From positions 35,069,180 to 35,133,179 of the forward strand of contig CM067066.1 in NCBI GenBank assembly GCA_033980235.1: DNA of 64,000 nucleotides, read 5' to 3'. The notes beneath the pieces were generated by a model. It had not been told where the DNA came from, ran no database searches, and saw only the letters and a program-made list of their open reading frames with translations. This DNA is from Diadema setosum (lineage: Eukaryota > Echinodermata > Echinoidea > Diadematoida > Diadematidae). Below, piece by piece: positions 21,876 to 33,943 of this stretch (within the stretch, counting starts at the first letter, position 1; every line of letters starts with the position of its first letter). Position numbers and translations under genes: made by a program.

Positions 21876-22826
21876 TCAGAAACTCTGCTTGCAGCTCCTT
21901 TCCCGCAATATACTTCTGGCTTCCTTGGTGGTAGCGATGTATATGATTGGTCTGATCCAGCTGGCTGCAGCACCAAACATCTCCAGAGGATCGAGAGCGC
22001 CAAGAAACTCTTGAAACACGAGGTACATGATCCAGGGGAGCCAGCACAAGTAAAAAGGGAAAGTGAGCAAGACTACAGTGCCAATCCCGCGAAGCAAGGT
22101 TCTTGGACGCTCGGGAAAGTCTCGCCTTCCGATAGCGGCAATGGCCCGTGACTGCTGTCGAGCAATGCGGAGGAGCGCGAGGTTGCTGATGGTGAGGATG
22201 ACCATCGTGGCGAAGATGGGCGCGACGATGAACACCGTCGTAAATTTGTTAGCCCAGGTTCCCGTCCAGAACGGGATACTCTGATTGATGCAGTTATTGG
22301 TGATGACATCGGCAAGGATGTGAAACCATGGAAACGGGATGTGGGTGGTGCACATCAGTGCAATGGTGGAGAAGGCGACAGCCAGGCCGATGCCAGCGCG
22401 ACGACGGGTCACAAGCATGGGATAGTGAAGTGGCTTTGTTATTCGGAAATATCTGTCAAGACTAACGAAGCATACTGTGAACAGGATACAGATGGCTATT
22501 GTGCGATGCAAGTAGACGAAAACGCTTGTGAACCTTCGGCAGTTCTCTTCGGTGCCGAAAGCCACCCACTGAATCATCCAGGGGTTCCAGGAGATTCCCA
22601 TAGCGAGGTCGAGAGACGTGGACACGTGATACAAAAACTTTGAGACGTCGTTGAGATCCTTTTGCCGATGCAGAATGACGATCACGAGAGAATTCAGCGT
22701 CACGGTCAGCACGAGGTTTGATATAGCTACAGAAACGAGGACGTTAACTAGTGGCTGTGGTAAGCTCGTCATAGTACTTTGTGCTTTATAAAGCGACGAG
22801 AAATTACGAAAGAAACATAATAACAA
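21876..22826 (-). CDS. Rhodopsin-family (class A) G-protein-coupled receptor, intronless
   Basis: A single uninterrupted frame of 316 codons with seven hydrophobic segments, at roughly residues 25-50, 60-90, 100-122, 145-165, 193-220, 245-272 and 280-300. Class A landmarks are present: Cys96 and Cys179 for the extracellular disulfide, DRY at 124-126 at the end of TM3, CWLP at 261-264 in TM6, and RPIIY at 292-296 where NPxxY is usual. TM1 has LN instead of GN, and the TM2 Asp motif is altered (SLDLAMG). Met19 (base 22,772) is an alternative start and would remove an 18-residue leader. The ligand is unknown. Intronless, divergent receptors of this kind are typical of lineage-specific GPCR expansions in echinoderms, but subfamily assignment is inference. 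No paralogue lies in the window. Confidence 0.9.
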   Translation of the reverse strand: MLLCFFRNFSSLYKAQSTMTSLPQPLVNVLVSVAISNLVLTVTLNSLVIVILHRQKDLNDVSKFLYHVSTSLDLAMGISWNPWMIQWVAFGTEENCRRFTSVFVYLHRTIAICILFTVCFVSLDRYFRITKPLHYPMLVTRRRAGIGLAVAFSTIALMCTTHIPFPWFHILADVITNNCINQSIPFWTGTWANKFTTVFIVAPIFATMVILTISNLALLRIARQQSRAIAAIGRRDFPERPRTLLRGIGTVVLLTFPFYLCWLPWIMYLVFQEFLGALDPLEMFGAAASWIRPIIYIATTKEARSILRERSCKQSF

Positions 22827-23501
22827 CGGATTCTTCCCTTTTTTCCTCTCTACTTCGTATGATCATGAACGCTATTTTCCAACTTCCAGACGATGTCTTT
22901 GTATTAGACAAGCCATTGCATAGCATAGAGAAGAGGTGTGTCAGTTTTTTTTTTTTCCAGTAATGGAATGACCTGTTCCACGGCCATGCTAGCCAGTTTA
23001 AATTTACTTTTCGACGAGTTCGTCGGCTGACTATAAAGTAATCAGCATCGTCGGTTGATTAGAACTGCCACTGTTTAATGGCTTAGGCACTCATACTTTT
23101 CGTCGCATTCTCGAGAAAGTAAACCGCATTAATGTACGCAGCATTTTGACGCATTCATAATACAACTCAATCGTCCATCCACCCTATACTGATACGCTGT
23201 TGAGCCCGGGAGCCGACGAAACGAAAAGAATTCGTTGCTGTTCGAGAACGTATATGAATTCTCGATCTCGGGCTTTTGGGAGCGAAAATGTAATCCGCGA
23301 GATTATCCTTCGTTCGGCATAAGAGCATGCCAACGCAGCTCTGCGCATTTATAAAACAAACATCATGTCATCACTTTGCAAACTCAGATGCACGGCATGG
23401 GAATCCATAATGCATTTATCTAATCAATGGCAGTATACAAATACAATATTTGATTATTTATTTCCCTTTTGTATAGACCAATAGATCGGTGGTTCAGAGT
23501 C
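22827..23501. other. Upstream of the GPCR; no other gene recognised
   Basis: Likely holds the GPCR promoter and any 5'UTR. There is a T-run at 22,942-22,954. The segment 22,980-23,330 is of more balanced composition, with CpGs and words such as TTCGTCGG. No exon was recognised. Confidence 0.4.
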
Positions 23502-25879
23502 ACTGGCGTAGCCAGGGGGGGGGGGGCGATGGGGGCGGTCGCCCCCCCCCCCCCCCCCCCCCTAAGATTTGGACCGGGGATTTGGGAGGCGAAAAAAAAA
23601 ATGCGTGTATACTGTATGCATGCACATGAAGCGGTTCTCCTTTGCAACCTTTCATCAAATAAGATATTTTTTTTTTGAATATTTCACTCAAAGTATGCAC
23701 CAGATCGTTGAATTTCAATTCAAAATATGCAAAATCTCGCGTGCTTGGGAGGGGGTATCTCCCTCCTAAACCCTCCCCCTCTGTGCCTCTTTCCCTAGCT
23801 TAGTACACTTTTTTAGATTTACAAAAAAAAAAAATGAATAATTCTGAGTGCACAAGACTTATCACTTATATTCCGAAAACTCAAGGTTCCCTCATGTATA
23901 AGGGGAATTTCCCCTTTTAATAGACCCTTTCCTCCCTCAGCCCCCCCCCCCATCAGTTTTTTTTTTTTTTTTTTTTGTGACTTCCCAAATGTTGATTCCA
24001 TCAAATATGGGTATACGAGATATCTCAATTTCAACCTTAAAAAGGCAAAAGCTCCATCGGAAGGGAAGGGTGGAGATAACACTCGCCCACGCCTTCTCCC
24101 TGCTCGCCCGCCCCTCCCCCCCCCCCCCTTCCGCCATGCATAGAAGTACACTGTGGTTATACCCAGATCGCTTTATTTCAATTCTAAAAACGCAAAAGCT
24201 CCGCGAGCGGGAGGGGGAATGCCCCTTCCCCTAAGCTCTACCTCACTAGACTTTATACATACACACAAATGGTGCACATTCGGAATAAGAGCTAAATTCC
24301 GTGATTTTATCACTTCGATGAAAAAGTATTGCACCAAAAATTTGCACCAGATCGCTGAATTACAGGTCTGAAAACGCAAAATCACCTTCGTGTGGGAGGG
24401 GATATGCCCCTATCTACACCCTCGTGTGCATGCTTTCTCTGTTTGATTGCTGAACTGGAGACAGCGTTCATGATATTCAGTGTAAGAATTAATACAAGAA
24501 GATTATTTAAATGATATACCATTTTATAGGCAAATTGTTCAATAATAATCTGCACTAAAATATACTGCAACCTTAAACAAGTGGGACTGTTTCAGCTCGT
24601 TAAAACACGCAAAAACATGCATCAAATTGCACCATTTGCAACATCAAAATGCAAAAAGTTCTCACCGTGGGAGGGGGGACACCCCCCTCCCACACCCTCC
24701 CCTCCCGCTTCGCTCGCTCCGCTCGCTCGGGTTCAGTCGCGTTCATGATATTCAGTGAAAAGAATTAACACAAGAAGTGTATTCAAAATTGTACCATTTC
24801 ATAGGCAAATTGTTCAATAATAATCTACGGACTGTTTCTCGTCGATAAAACGCGCAAAAACATGCATCAAATTGCACCATTTACAACATCAAAATGCAAA
24901 AAGTTCTTACGGTGGGAGGGAGACACCCCCCTCCCACACCCTCTCCTCCCCCCTCGCTCGCTCCGCTCGCTCGGGTTCAGTCGCGTTCATGATATTCAAT
25001 GAAAAGAATTAACACAAGATGTATATTTAAATTGTACCATTTTATAGGCAAATTGTTCAATAATAATCTACATCAAAATATACTGCTACCTTAAACAAGT
25101 CGGACTGTTTGTCGTCGATAAAACGCGCAAAAACATGCATCTCCAAATTGCACCATTTACAACATCAAAATGCAAAAAATTCTTACCGTGGGAGGGGGGA
25201 CACCCCCCTCCCACACCCTCCCCTCCCCCCTCGCTCGCACCGCTCGGTTGGGTTCAGTCGCGTTCATGATATTCAGTGAAAAGAATTAACACAAGAAGTA
25301 TATTTAAATTGTACCATTTTAGAGGCAAATTGTTCAATAATAATCTACATCAAAATATACTGCTACCTTAAACAAGTGGGACTGTTTCTCGTCGATAAAA
25401 CGCGCAAAAACATGCATCAAATTGCACCATTTACAACATCAAAATGCAAAAAGTTCTTACCGTGGGTGGGGGGACACCCCCCTCCCACACTCTCCCCTCC
25501 CCCCCCCCCCTCGCTCGCTCCGCTCGCTCGGGTTCAGTCGCGATCATGATATTCAGTGAAAAGAATTAACACAAGAAGTATATTTAAATTGTACCATTTT
25601 ATAGGCAATTTGTTCAATAATAATCTACATCAAAATATACTGCTACCTTAAACAAGGGGGACTGTTTCTCGTCGATAAAACGCGCAAAAACATGCATGAA
25701 ATTGCACCATTTACAACATCAAAATGCAAAAAGTTCTTACCGTGGAAGGGGGGACACCCCCCTCCCACACCCTCCCCCCCCCCCCCCTCGCTCGCTCCGC
25801 TCGCTCGGGCTCGGTCGCTTCGCTCCCTCGCAGACTAACCGCCCCCCCCCCCCCTAACATGAAATCCTGCCTACGCCGT
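23502..25879. repeat. 2.4-kb element: tandem 244-283-bp units between inverted GGCGTAG termini
   Basis: The left end reads TGGCGTAGCCAGGGGGGG and the right end is a related inverted sequence (CCCCCC...CTGCCTACGCCGTT). Inside is a tandem array whose units each carry a GCAAAA...TTCT block, a GGGAGGGG / CCCCTCCC hairpin and CGCTCGCTCCGCTCG. Unit anchors lie near 23,730, 24,043, 24,190, 24,373, 24,650, 24,894, 25,170, 25,450 and 25,730. The four or five right-hand units are nearly identical (TTCATGATATTCAGTG at about 24,465, 24,743, 24,987, 25,263 and 25,545), while those on the left are strongly diverged. There is no ORF, so it is a non-autonomous interspersed element with internal expansion. 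Confidence 0.82.
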
Positions 25880-27102
25880 TGGGAAGAAGGGAAGGAGAAA
25901 ACGAACAAAGGGAATTAAATGGCGGACTAGCAAATCACATGACATTTTTTGGAGATTACCTCATGAGCATTGACAAACGAATATTAGAATGTACAACGGA
26001 TGGCTTGAAAATCATCTAGGGTTCTACGTTACTCTTGTTAAGGCATTTATTTCAATCATCTGCACCAGATAAGGATGATGCAGTTATTTATAGGTGCTAT
26101 GTTAAGAGTTCACCATCGAAAAATATGATAAATTCAACAGTGAATCATGCCAAGAGGCGTAACATGGTCGTCAGGATATTTTTCTCCGATTTTGTTTCAA
26201 CTTTAATTTCAAAGTAGTTGAATTCGAACTTGAGAGAGAAAGAGAAACCTCTTTTATCCTTACAAAGATAAGTATAAACATGATCAATCATCATTTTTTG
26301 TAGGCTGCCATTTTTTAATCTAAGCATCACGCGCGTACACACACGCTGTCAGATGCACACCACCGTGATCTTTCGCTTGAACCAAGGAGGTACTTTATAG
26401 ACGAGCTTGGTACTTCATTGCTTGAATTGGTTAATGTAATAATTCTCTGTGTAACGTGAGGAGCAAATAGTGATTGTCAAGTCAGTGGGTTCGACATCAA
26501 AGTGGTTGAAGCGCGAAAATTTGTAGTTGTAGGACATGGTGGAAGAATACATACCTCTTTCCGAGAGATGAAAAGGGTGTGTAATGGGCGAAATTTCTAT
26601 TCCACACATGACTTTAAAAATAGGCAGTTCCCTTCCGTATTGTATTCCTCATTTTATACGTATCGGATGTCTCTTTCTTTTATCACCCAATGCCGAAGCA
26701 GGAAGATACAATGGAATTATGCAATTTTGGATTTCAATTCAATTTTCGAAAATAAGCGAGTGTTTGCATAAGACAAGTTACCGTATCACATGATCGTTTT
26801 ACTTTGTTACACCTGCGATGTGCGTGGATGGCATATTATCATATCTCTATGATTGTTTTCTTTTCCCTCTCCTGCACTCGCAGAGAAAAGGCGTTGGACG
26901 AGTGCAGTAAGGCGACGTGACACTCACATGAAACTGTCAACGTGTTACGTGCCACACTGAACGAGCTCACATCCTAAATGCCCCTAAGTTGTTTGAATTG
27001 ACCATCACAGGGAAAGGCAACCACGTGTTTCCACAGAGATTGTGACGCATTGTAAACTTAGAGATAAAAGTGCTTATGAATGTATATTAATACAATACAC
27101 AC
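25880..27102. other. Intergenic, nothing coding recognised
   Basis: AT-rich single-copy-looking DNA. The short open frames on both strands lack recognisable domains. Confidence 0.5.
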
Positions 27103-27778
27103 CAGAGACTCCAACCCCAAGCACCTTGTGATCTGGAGATTCTCCCGCCTGAAACCCCCATAAACAAACGGGAGACTCCAACGTGATGTGCGCGAAGCGC
27201 GAATTTCCTTGCGGCTGGGGCCAAGTGCCCGCTTAAAAAGGCATAATTTACCATTTGCAGATAAAACAAAAAACCAGCATTCGTGCTTTAAAATAGTTCT
27301 ATAATGTGAGTTAAAGACAGAAACAACCACTGTAAAAATTTGAATCCATATAATCGCACAAAATGTGCACAATGGTTATAATAAAAATGTTTCCAGACTA
27401 AACCGTCTACAGTTACGGTTTATTGAGAAAACACTGATATCTCCTTATATTTTAGGCTTTATTGCGAAAATATTTATGGTAGGATGTTTTGTGATACAAC
27501 GAACCTACACATATGCATCAAATGTGATATCTTGAACATTTTTAAATCACTGCTCCCAAAGGTAAACTGGACCTGTAAGGGCCCTGGAAGCTCTAAGGTT
27601 CTAGATGCTCTCTCGTGCTATCTAAGGCTTATTTTTTCAACATACGATGACACTATCATAAAGTAAGAAATCATTTCAAGCGGGAGACACAGAGCCAGGG
27701 CGGGAGAAATTAAATCTCAAGCGGGAGAAGGAGAGATTCTGCAAAAATGTGCTTTCTGTGGGAGAGTTGGAGTCTCTG
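27103..27778. mobile_element. CAGAGACTCCAACCC TIR element (family C copy 1), interrupted
   Basis: Starts CAGAGACTCCAACCCC and ends AGTTGGAGTCTCTG, flanked on both sides by ACACAC (27,097-27,102 and 27,779-27,784), a plausible 6-bp target-site duplication. The interior is split by another element at 27,233-27,578. With that removed it matches the intact copy at 39,820-40,152 along its length, including CGGGAGACTCCAAC, GCTCTCTCGTGCTATCTAAG and GGGAGACACAGAGCCAGGG. No ORF. Confidence 0.85.
27233..27578. mobile_element. Family D copy 2, nested inside the family C element
   Basis: It is homologous to 6802-7183 over most of its length. It begins TTAAAAAGGCATAATTTACC and ends GGACCTGTAA. The uninterrupted family C copy reads straight across this point (CCCGCTT then GGGCCCTGG), which defines the insertion site and shows that D arrived after C. 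Confidence 0.82.
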
Positions 27779-28359
27779 ACACACGTGTCTACAATATGCA
27801 AAGATCATGAGGACAAACCTAAGAATCCTTTAGATGACTTTTTACAATTTATGTATTTTGTTGATTTACTTGGGAACGCAGGGAACCAAAAAACAAATAA
27901 ACAAGCAAATAAACAAACAAACAAACATGTCTAAGCAACCAGGGTGAGGCAGGCTCGACCCATCTCTGTTTTTGCTGTTTAAAAGAAAGATACGACTTTT
28001 ATGTAAGAGTTCTGTGCTTTACCCTCGTCAGATTGCTGATCTCATTTTGCTTGTGTGGGTGATGTGCTTGTTTGTTCATTGGTGTAGCCTGTCACGTTGA
28101 AAGGCCAGTGTTTCATTGACATTTTTGTGTGTTGAAGGAAATTCTTCCATGGGTACTCATCTATGACGTCTTTTATCATATTCATAAAAGAAATGAATAT
28201 GTTAGATCCAATGTCGATTAGAAAACAGAAAGAAAGAAGCTTTTGACATCTTGAAAACTATGATGTCATAGTTCCAACGCTGCTTCTTGACATAGAGGGC
28301 GGACTATATTACGGCACTGTATACTAGTATCACACTGCTGCTGTCGGCGTCGAAGAAGA
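27779..28359 (+). promoter_or_regulatory. Likely NDUFS3 promoter and 5'UTR region
   Basis: DNA immediately 5' of the NDUFS3 ATG. The last 60 bases contain CTGCTGCTGTCGGCGTCG and are more GC-rich. Duplicated words (TATGATGTCATAG) lie near 28,259. No TATA box is evident. The exact transcription start is unknown. Confidence 0.3.
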
Positions 28360-31300
28360 ATGGCATCCCTCCTTTCGAGGTGCGCTTCGTCGCTTAGAAA
28401 CCTAAATGTAGCCCATGGTATGTATTTTTCGGTGATATTATGTTGCTTTATGTCACAGTAATGTTTTCAATTGTATATCTTGTGAAATGTAGTGTTCTAT
28501 ATGTTTCCATTCAGTTGTTGGAGACGACTGTTCTGTTGAGTGTTTTGTGTTCTTCATATGCATGTAGCAATGACTTTTATGTGCAGTCCGACTTATTCAT
28601 AATGCTGTATGGAGATCTGTATGAGACTATTCTTAGTAGATAACTGCCTAAACTGGTCTTAACTAAGCTAGCAATCTCTGCTGGTAAAGTGATAAGTGTG
28701 TCTTCTCTTGCTTATGACTGAGCGAAAAGTCTCTCATAAGGCTTTTATGAAACGGGCCTCTCTGACTAGATCTCTAGTTCTGGTCTAACTCATGTTATGA
28801 TTAGAACTCAAGTTCTTGTTCTTATAACCATTTTGGCATTTGTGTGGTAATGTCACTATTACTACATTGTATTTGTAAGCTGAGTTGATGTAGCAGCGGA
28901 CAGACTGCCAGGCTTCTCTTTATCCTTTGCTTTGGGATGTTTCCATATCAGTGATGAGTCTGGTTCCAGCTAGAGTAACTGCGTCAGTAAGCGGCCGTGC
29001 AGCCGTTCGCGGCAGGTACAACATACACGGTAATATACAGCTAAACACAACATTGCACTGTTACATGCACACTACACATATACTAACACACTAGCAATCA
29101 ACAAAAACCAACCAATAAAATGGGCACGATCTCTGACGAAAGTGAAATTTTCTCACCTAAATGACAACATATCGCATCCAAAATGAAATTTTCGGTACTT
29201 CTTAACATAACAGTTAAGAAACAATGGTCCAAGAAACTGGATTTTTTGTCGTTTTCTCGATGTTCATGGATTTTGAAAACATATCCTCACGTAAAACAGA
29301 ATTTTTCGCGAGCCGATGTGGGCCGCTATTTTTTTCGGAAAGTGGATGTTACCATCGAAAAAAATGAGAAAAACACGAGAAAGACATCAACAATACCGCC
29401 AGAATTGCGATCTTGTTTGCGGCCAATGCAAGTGCGCACGCTATTTTCACGTGCTTTCGCAATGGGAATTGGCGCTTACGCAATGTTTGCGAGACATGTA
29501 AAGGCGTTCAGCTAAAGATCGCGGAGCACGCGCGTATTGCATAGGGATTGTACATCGTGCCGCAAGCAGAAATACTACGTCGCATATCGCCCTTATCGGC
29601 GAAAATTGTGCCGGGTTTTGCCCTCGTAAATCATGAAAACTGCGTTGGTCAATGGTAAATTTCTTTCATGAAAACAATTGCGTTAATGAATAATCTTGTC
29701 TATGATATATGAAATGGTTGAAAATAATTTGCCTGATTTGTATACAAGTTGGAAAAACCCTTCACAATGCTTAAACTGCCGCAAACGGGATATTTTACTC
29801 TAGACGAGTAGGCCTAGGCCTAAAGCAGGCCACTGATAATTCGACCATAACGCTGTCCAAAATTTGCAGGCTACATGTTGAAATGTATGCCATTGCGTGC
29901 GTTTGAATTTTGGCATGAGACGTATTACTATAATGGTGCAGGATTTTTTTATCAAAGGGAGCCACACAGAGCTACATGTATTTGCAAATCCAATCCTAAA
30001 ATCCTTATTTTTGTCTTTCCCTAAAGTAATAAAAAGAAAGCCAGAAACTGATACATTTGAATTTACCATTTAAAGCCACATCTAGATTTCATGCTAGAAG
30101 TACAAGTACATAACTTGTCATTGACATGACAAGTGGGCATTCATACTGTGGATGGACTGTAACTGCATGTACATGCATTAATACAGTGTACATCCACTGT
30201 ATACCACTAAGCTGTCTTAGCTGTCAATGATTTGCTTGTGATATTAAGTGTTTTCATATCGCGTTAAGTGTTATGTGGTGAATACATGGTACTACTATTC
30301 AGATAATGAATATTAAATGCATGTAAATTCATTGATAAGAGACCTCCCAATGTCAGGAGTTGCAACTCCTGTCAACATTGCAATGTGATCTTTACTGTAT
30401 GTCAGTGTAATGTGTTTGTCACTTTTTTGTCGTTACAGGTAGACTGTTATGCCAAAACAGTGCACGGGCATTATGTTCAGGCACAAATAAACGTAAGTTG
30501 ATATCCACTGCAATCTCCCTTGAGTAATAATTCTGTCTTACTTGATGTATACCCAATTTTATCTCCCTCTCTCTCTCTCTCTCTCTCTCGTTAATTGTAT
30601 GATTGGGAAATTATTAGAATCTATACGCTGAGTATCAGAGTTATATACATTCTGTGGCTTCCCAATGTATGGTTATGTGTGGCAGATGTTACCTTTTTTT
30701 TTTCATCAGATATACATGCATCTTCTTATGTTTTTCTTCATATGAGCTGAATTGAGAGGGAATATCCTTGAACATTTGTGTGTTTTTTTAATTTGTTATT
30801 TTTTTTTTTACCTTGCAACATCTTAAGCAGAAAAAGATACTTCCCCATCATCCATATAAGATTTATATGTATGCATCTCATCTCTTTGTGCCCTTTGAGC
30901 ACTCAGACTTGGTGGTAAGGATCACTATAAATGCTGTATATACAATACCATATATTTCCCGAGGTTTTTATTTTCACGATTTATGCGAGTTGGGTGTTAT
31001 TCACGAATGTAACAACATCGTGAAATTATTAACTCTGATGTAGGTATGAATGTGATGTGCACATGTAAATGTCTCCATTTATTCTCGCACTCCATGAAAG
31101 CAAATTTTAGCACTTGCAAGATTGTTGGGGGTCAAGATTCACAAAAAAATTTCACTCACTAAATATATGGCCTATACAGTACCCCATTATAATTATTATC
31201 TCTCATAATTTGCGATTGGGTTCACCCTGCTTTGACAGCCACCGTACGACCCAGCAATGAGCTGCAGAAGGGAAGACTGGAGGAGTTTGGCCAGTACGTA

Positions 31301-33943
31301 GCCGACTGCCTGCCCAAGTACGTGCAGGAGGTCCAGGTGGCCTACCACAATGAGCTGGAGGTGATGATCCATCCAGAAGGCATCATCCCGGTCATGACCT
31401 TCCTCAAGGACCACCACAATGCCCAGTTCAAATCGCTGGCGGACATCACTGCTGTGGATGTGCCCACACGCTCCCACAGATTTGAGGTATTCTTTCCTCG
31501 CAAGGATTGGATATTTAAGCTCATGAAGTCTTATTCACCTCTTTTTAATTCCTAAGGAATTGAAAACCTTTTTTTTTTCATCAAACATTTTAAATTAAAT
31601 AGTAATAAAAAAGGAAGTAGATGTAAAATGATTTTGAATTTAGCAGCATTTCAATTATCTGTCTCCATGATCTTGTAGTACCACTGTTGATGTGCTCTTA
31701 TTTTGTTGTTGTTATTGTCCACATATTGTGTTCATGCTACTGAACAGATCTTTCTGATATGCTGTTGTAGCACTGATTTATGAATAAGTGTATTTCATGG
31801 ATGTCCATTGTGAAATAAGACATGGTTTTGAAGTACACTAGGTTCATGTGAGACTAAATCATGTCATCAGTGATTGATATGTTGGCCCTGAAGTCTGCGA
31901 CATCTTTGTTTTCACTGCCTGAATTGACTTCTTTCTTTTTATCTGTGCAGCTTGTGTACAACCTCCTGTCACTACAGTACAATGAGCGCATTCGTGTCAA
32001 GACCTACACAGATGAACTGACTGCTGTGGATTCTCTGTACTCCGTGTTCAAGGCTGCTGATTGGTTGGAGAGAGAGGTGGGGTCAAAAGTGTCGGTGACA
32101 TGCTGAATCATAGTGATTGGAGAGAAACCTCCATCTGTGTAGACAGACCTTTCCCCGTAAACCCAGAACTACACACATAGGTGCTAACTCACAGAAGCCT
32201 GTGTTGAATCGGAGACCCTGTGTGCTTCATCTGATTTTGTGATATAAAGATCTTTCTTCATCCAATGGATCAGTGCAATTAAAAAAAATAGATCAAGAAA
32301 GAAAGCAAGGAGTTGTTTTCAAAGTTGTGTCAATATCTTACATCTACATGACAAACCAGTGGACACCACAGAAGATGAGTTCTTGCTCTTTTTCAGACTA
32401 AAAGTACTGTAAAAGCTGTTATTATCGTGGGGGTTTAATTTTCACGAATTTCAAGAATCACTGCTAGATCACGAATTTAACAACATGCAAAAATGTCACT
32501 ATACGCTAGGCTAATAGTGCACTTACTATGAGCCTCGGTGTCAAATCACGAAAACAACATCTCACAAAAATGTCTTTGACCTCCCCATTCGCAAAAATAT
32601 CTGTACGCGAAAACAACAGCTTATACAGTATAACTCTGTCTTGAATGTATACAAAGCATTGTATTAATTTTTTTTCTATATTTTTGTCTTAGAGAATGAA
32701 AAAAAATAAAAGCTAATGATAACACACCTTTGAGTAAAGTTGTATATTGAAAAAAAAAATCTGTGTGAGTGTGTGTTCAATATTCTCTCAGTATCTTCCA
32801 GTATGTATATTTACATCAAGAACTCACAATTCAGCCTCTGGGCTGCTTTGTATTTTCCTTTTAATGAAATAAACCAAGATCTATCTATCCATTTATCATT
32901 GCTATTCTCCCTGTTCAACCAGATCTGGGACATGTTTGGTATATTCTTCTCAAACCACCCTGATCTGAGGAGAATCCTGACAGACTATGGCTTTGAGGGT
33001 CATCCGCTCAGGAAAGACTTTCCCCTCAGTGGCTTTGTGGAGGTGAGTGGCATGTGGTGTAAGGCGGCGTCACACTGCCGAAAATACTGATTGATGGTTT
33101 CTAGAGGGCAAGGGATTATTGCGCCATCTTGCAGTGTGACATCACAAAAACTGAACAAAAATATCACAATCCATTTTTGCTGTCCAAATCTCTGATTACA
33201 GAGCAAGATTTCTTGTATGTGTTGATGCAGATACCCAACCCGCATTCACAAATACACTGTACATGGCAGCAATACAGTAGCCACACACTCTCATAGCTAA
33301 TGTGCTAAAAGTTTTTCATGATATGTGTAATTAAAGGGCAATTTAAGGTTGACTAAATAATAAAGCTAACACGTAGCAGGATATGTGTCACATTACTTAG
33401 AGTGTACCATTGCCTGATAATGTCTTGGTCAGCAGACAAGAAGTTACAAATGAAGATTTTCAGCTCTAAAGTGATTTTACTTAAAATTGGCCACATTTTC
33501 ATTGATGTAACATTGACACTACTGGAAAGATAATGCAATAAAGACTTCTGAATACAAGTTCTTTTGCAGGCAACTTTGCCAAAGTTTGTCAAATTACACT
33601 TGTTTAAGGGAATTGCTGTGGATGAAAAGCTGCATGGTTATTGATGACCCCATTACAGTGGAAGTAATTTCTTTCAATCTTGGTGAACCATTCCATGATT
33701 TTCCAGTCGTTGGTAATTTGTGTCCACATTTTGACCCACCAAGCAAACACCTTTATGCCATTTTCCTGTTCAAAGGTTCGCTATGACGACGAACTGAAGA
33801 GAGTTGTGGCAGAGCCGCTGGAGATGACCCAGGAATTCCGAAAGTTTGACCTGTCCAGTCCTTGGGAGTCCTTCCCCCATCACAGAGAGCCCGCCCCAGA
33901 GCAAGTTGAAGCTGGACAAACAGAGGAGAAAGCTGACAAGTAG
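28360..33943 (+). CDS. NDUFS3: NADH:ubiquinone oxidoreductase core subunit S3 (complex I, 30 kDa)
   Basis: A core subunit of the hydrophilic arm of mitochondrial complex I, on the matrix side. Six exons with GT-AG junctions: 28360-28417, 30439-30492, 31239-31486, 31951-32076, 32923-33042 and 33776-33943 (TAG). They total 774 nt and 257 aa, against about 264 in human. Residues 1-37 are an Arg/Ser-rich mitochondrial presequence ([16 protein letters not shown]). Exon 3 carries [25 protein letters not shown] and HRFE. Exon 4 carries [11 protein letters not shown]. Exons 4-5 join to give the family signature [20 protein letters not shown] (160-179), and exon 5 continues with [20 protein letters not shown]. 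Exon 6 carries [14 protein letters not shown] and [15 protein letters not shown]. Every junction keeps frame (phases 1, 1, 0, 0, 0). No defects seen. Intron 1 is about 2 kb; introns 2 and 4 carry small repeat elements. Confidence 0.98.
30354..30371. repeat. 18-bp perfect palindrome in NDUFS3 intron 1
   Basis: CAGGAGTTGCAACTCCTG equals its own reverse complement. It is in an intron, with no known role. Confidence 0.8.
30935..31185. mobile_element. TACAGTA-type foldback remnant in NDUFS3 intron 2
   Basis: The left side has a TGTATATACAATACCATATA then TTTTCACGA-like segment, and the right side has AAATATATGG then CTATACAGTA. The CACGAATGTAACAACAT core is shared with 32,405-32,630. The copy is diverged. 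Confidence 0.45.
32405..32630. mobile_element. TACTGTA-TIR element (family K) in NDUFS3 intron 4
   Basis: 226 bp. The left end is TACTGTAAAAGCTGTTATT and the complement of the right end is TACTGTATAAGCTGTTGTT (two mismatches in 19). The interior contains TCACGAATTT, CAACATCTCAC and GTCTTTGACCTCC. The same words recur at 55,720-55,945. No ORF. Confidence 0.75.

Noticed and set aside
23420..24234. Gly/Pro-rich open frames across the G/C runs of the 23.5-25.9 kb array
   Set aside because: They are artefacts of homopolymers; no unit of the array is coding.
24400..25800. The tandem array as a CRISPR array
   Set aside because: Units are 244-283 bp and continuous without short unique spacers, and the DNA is eukaryotic.
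28640..28760. TTTTATGAAACGGGCC in NDUFS3 intron 1 as another MITE end
   Set aside because: The matching inverted left end could not be identified, so no element was called.
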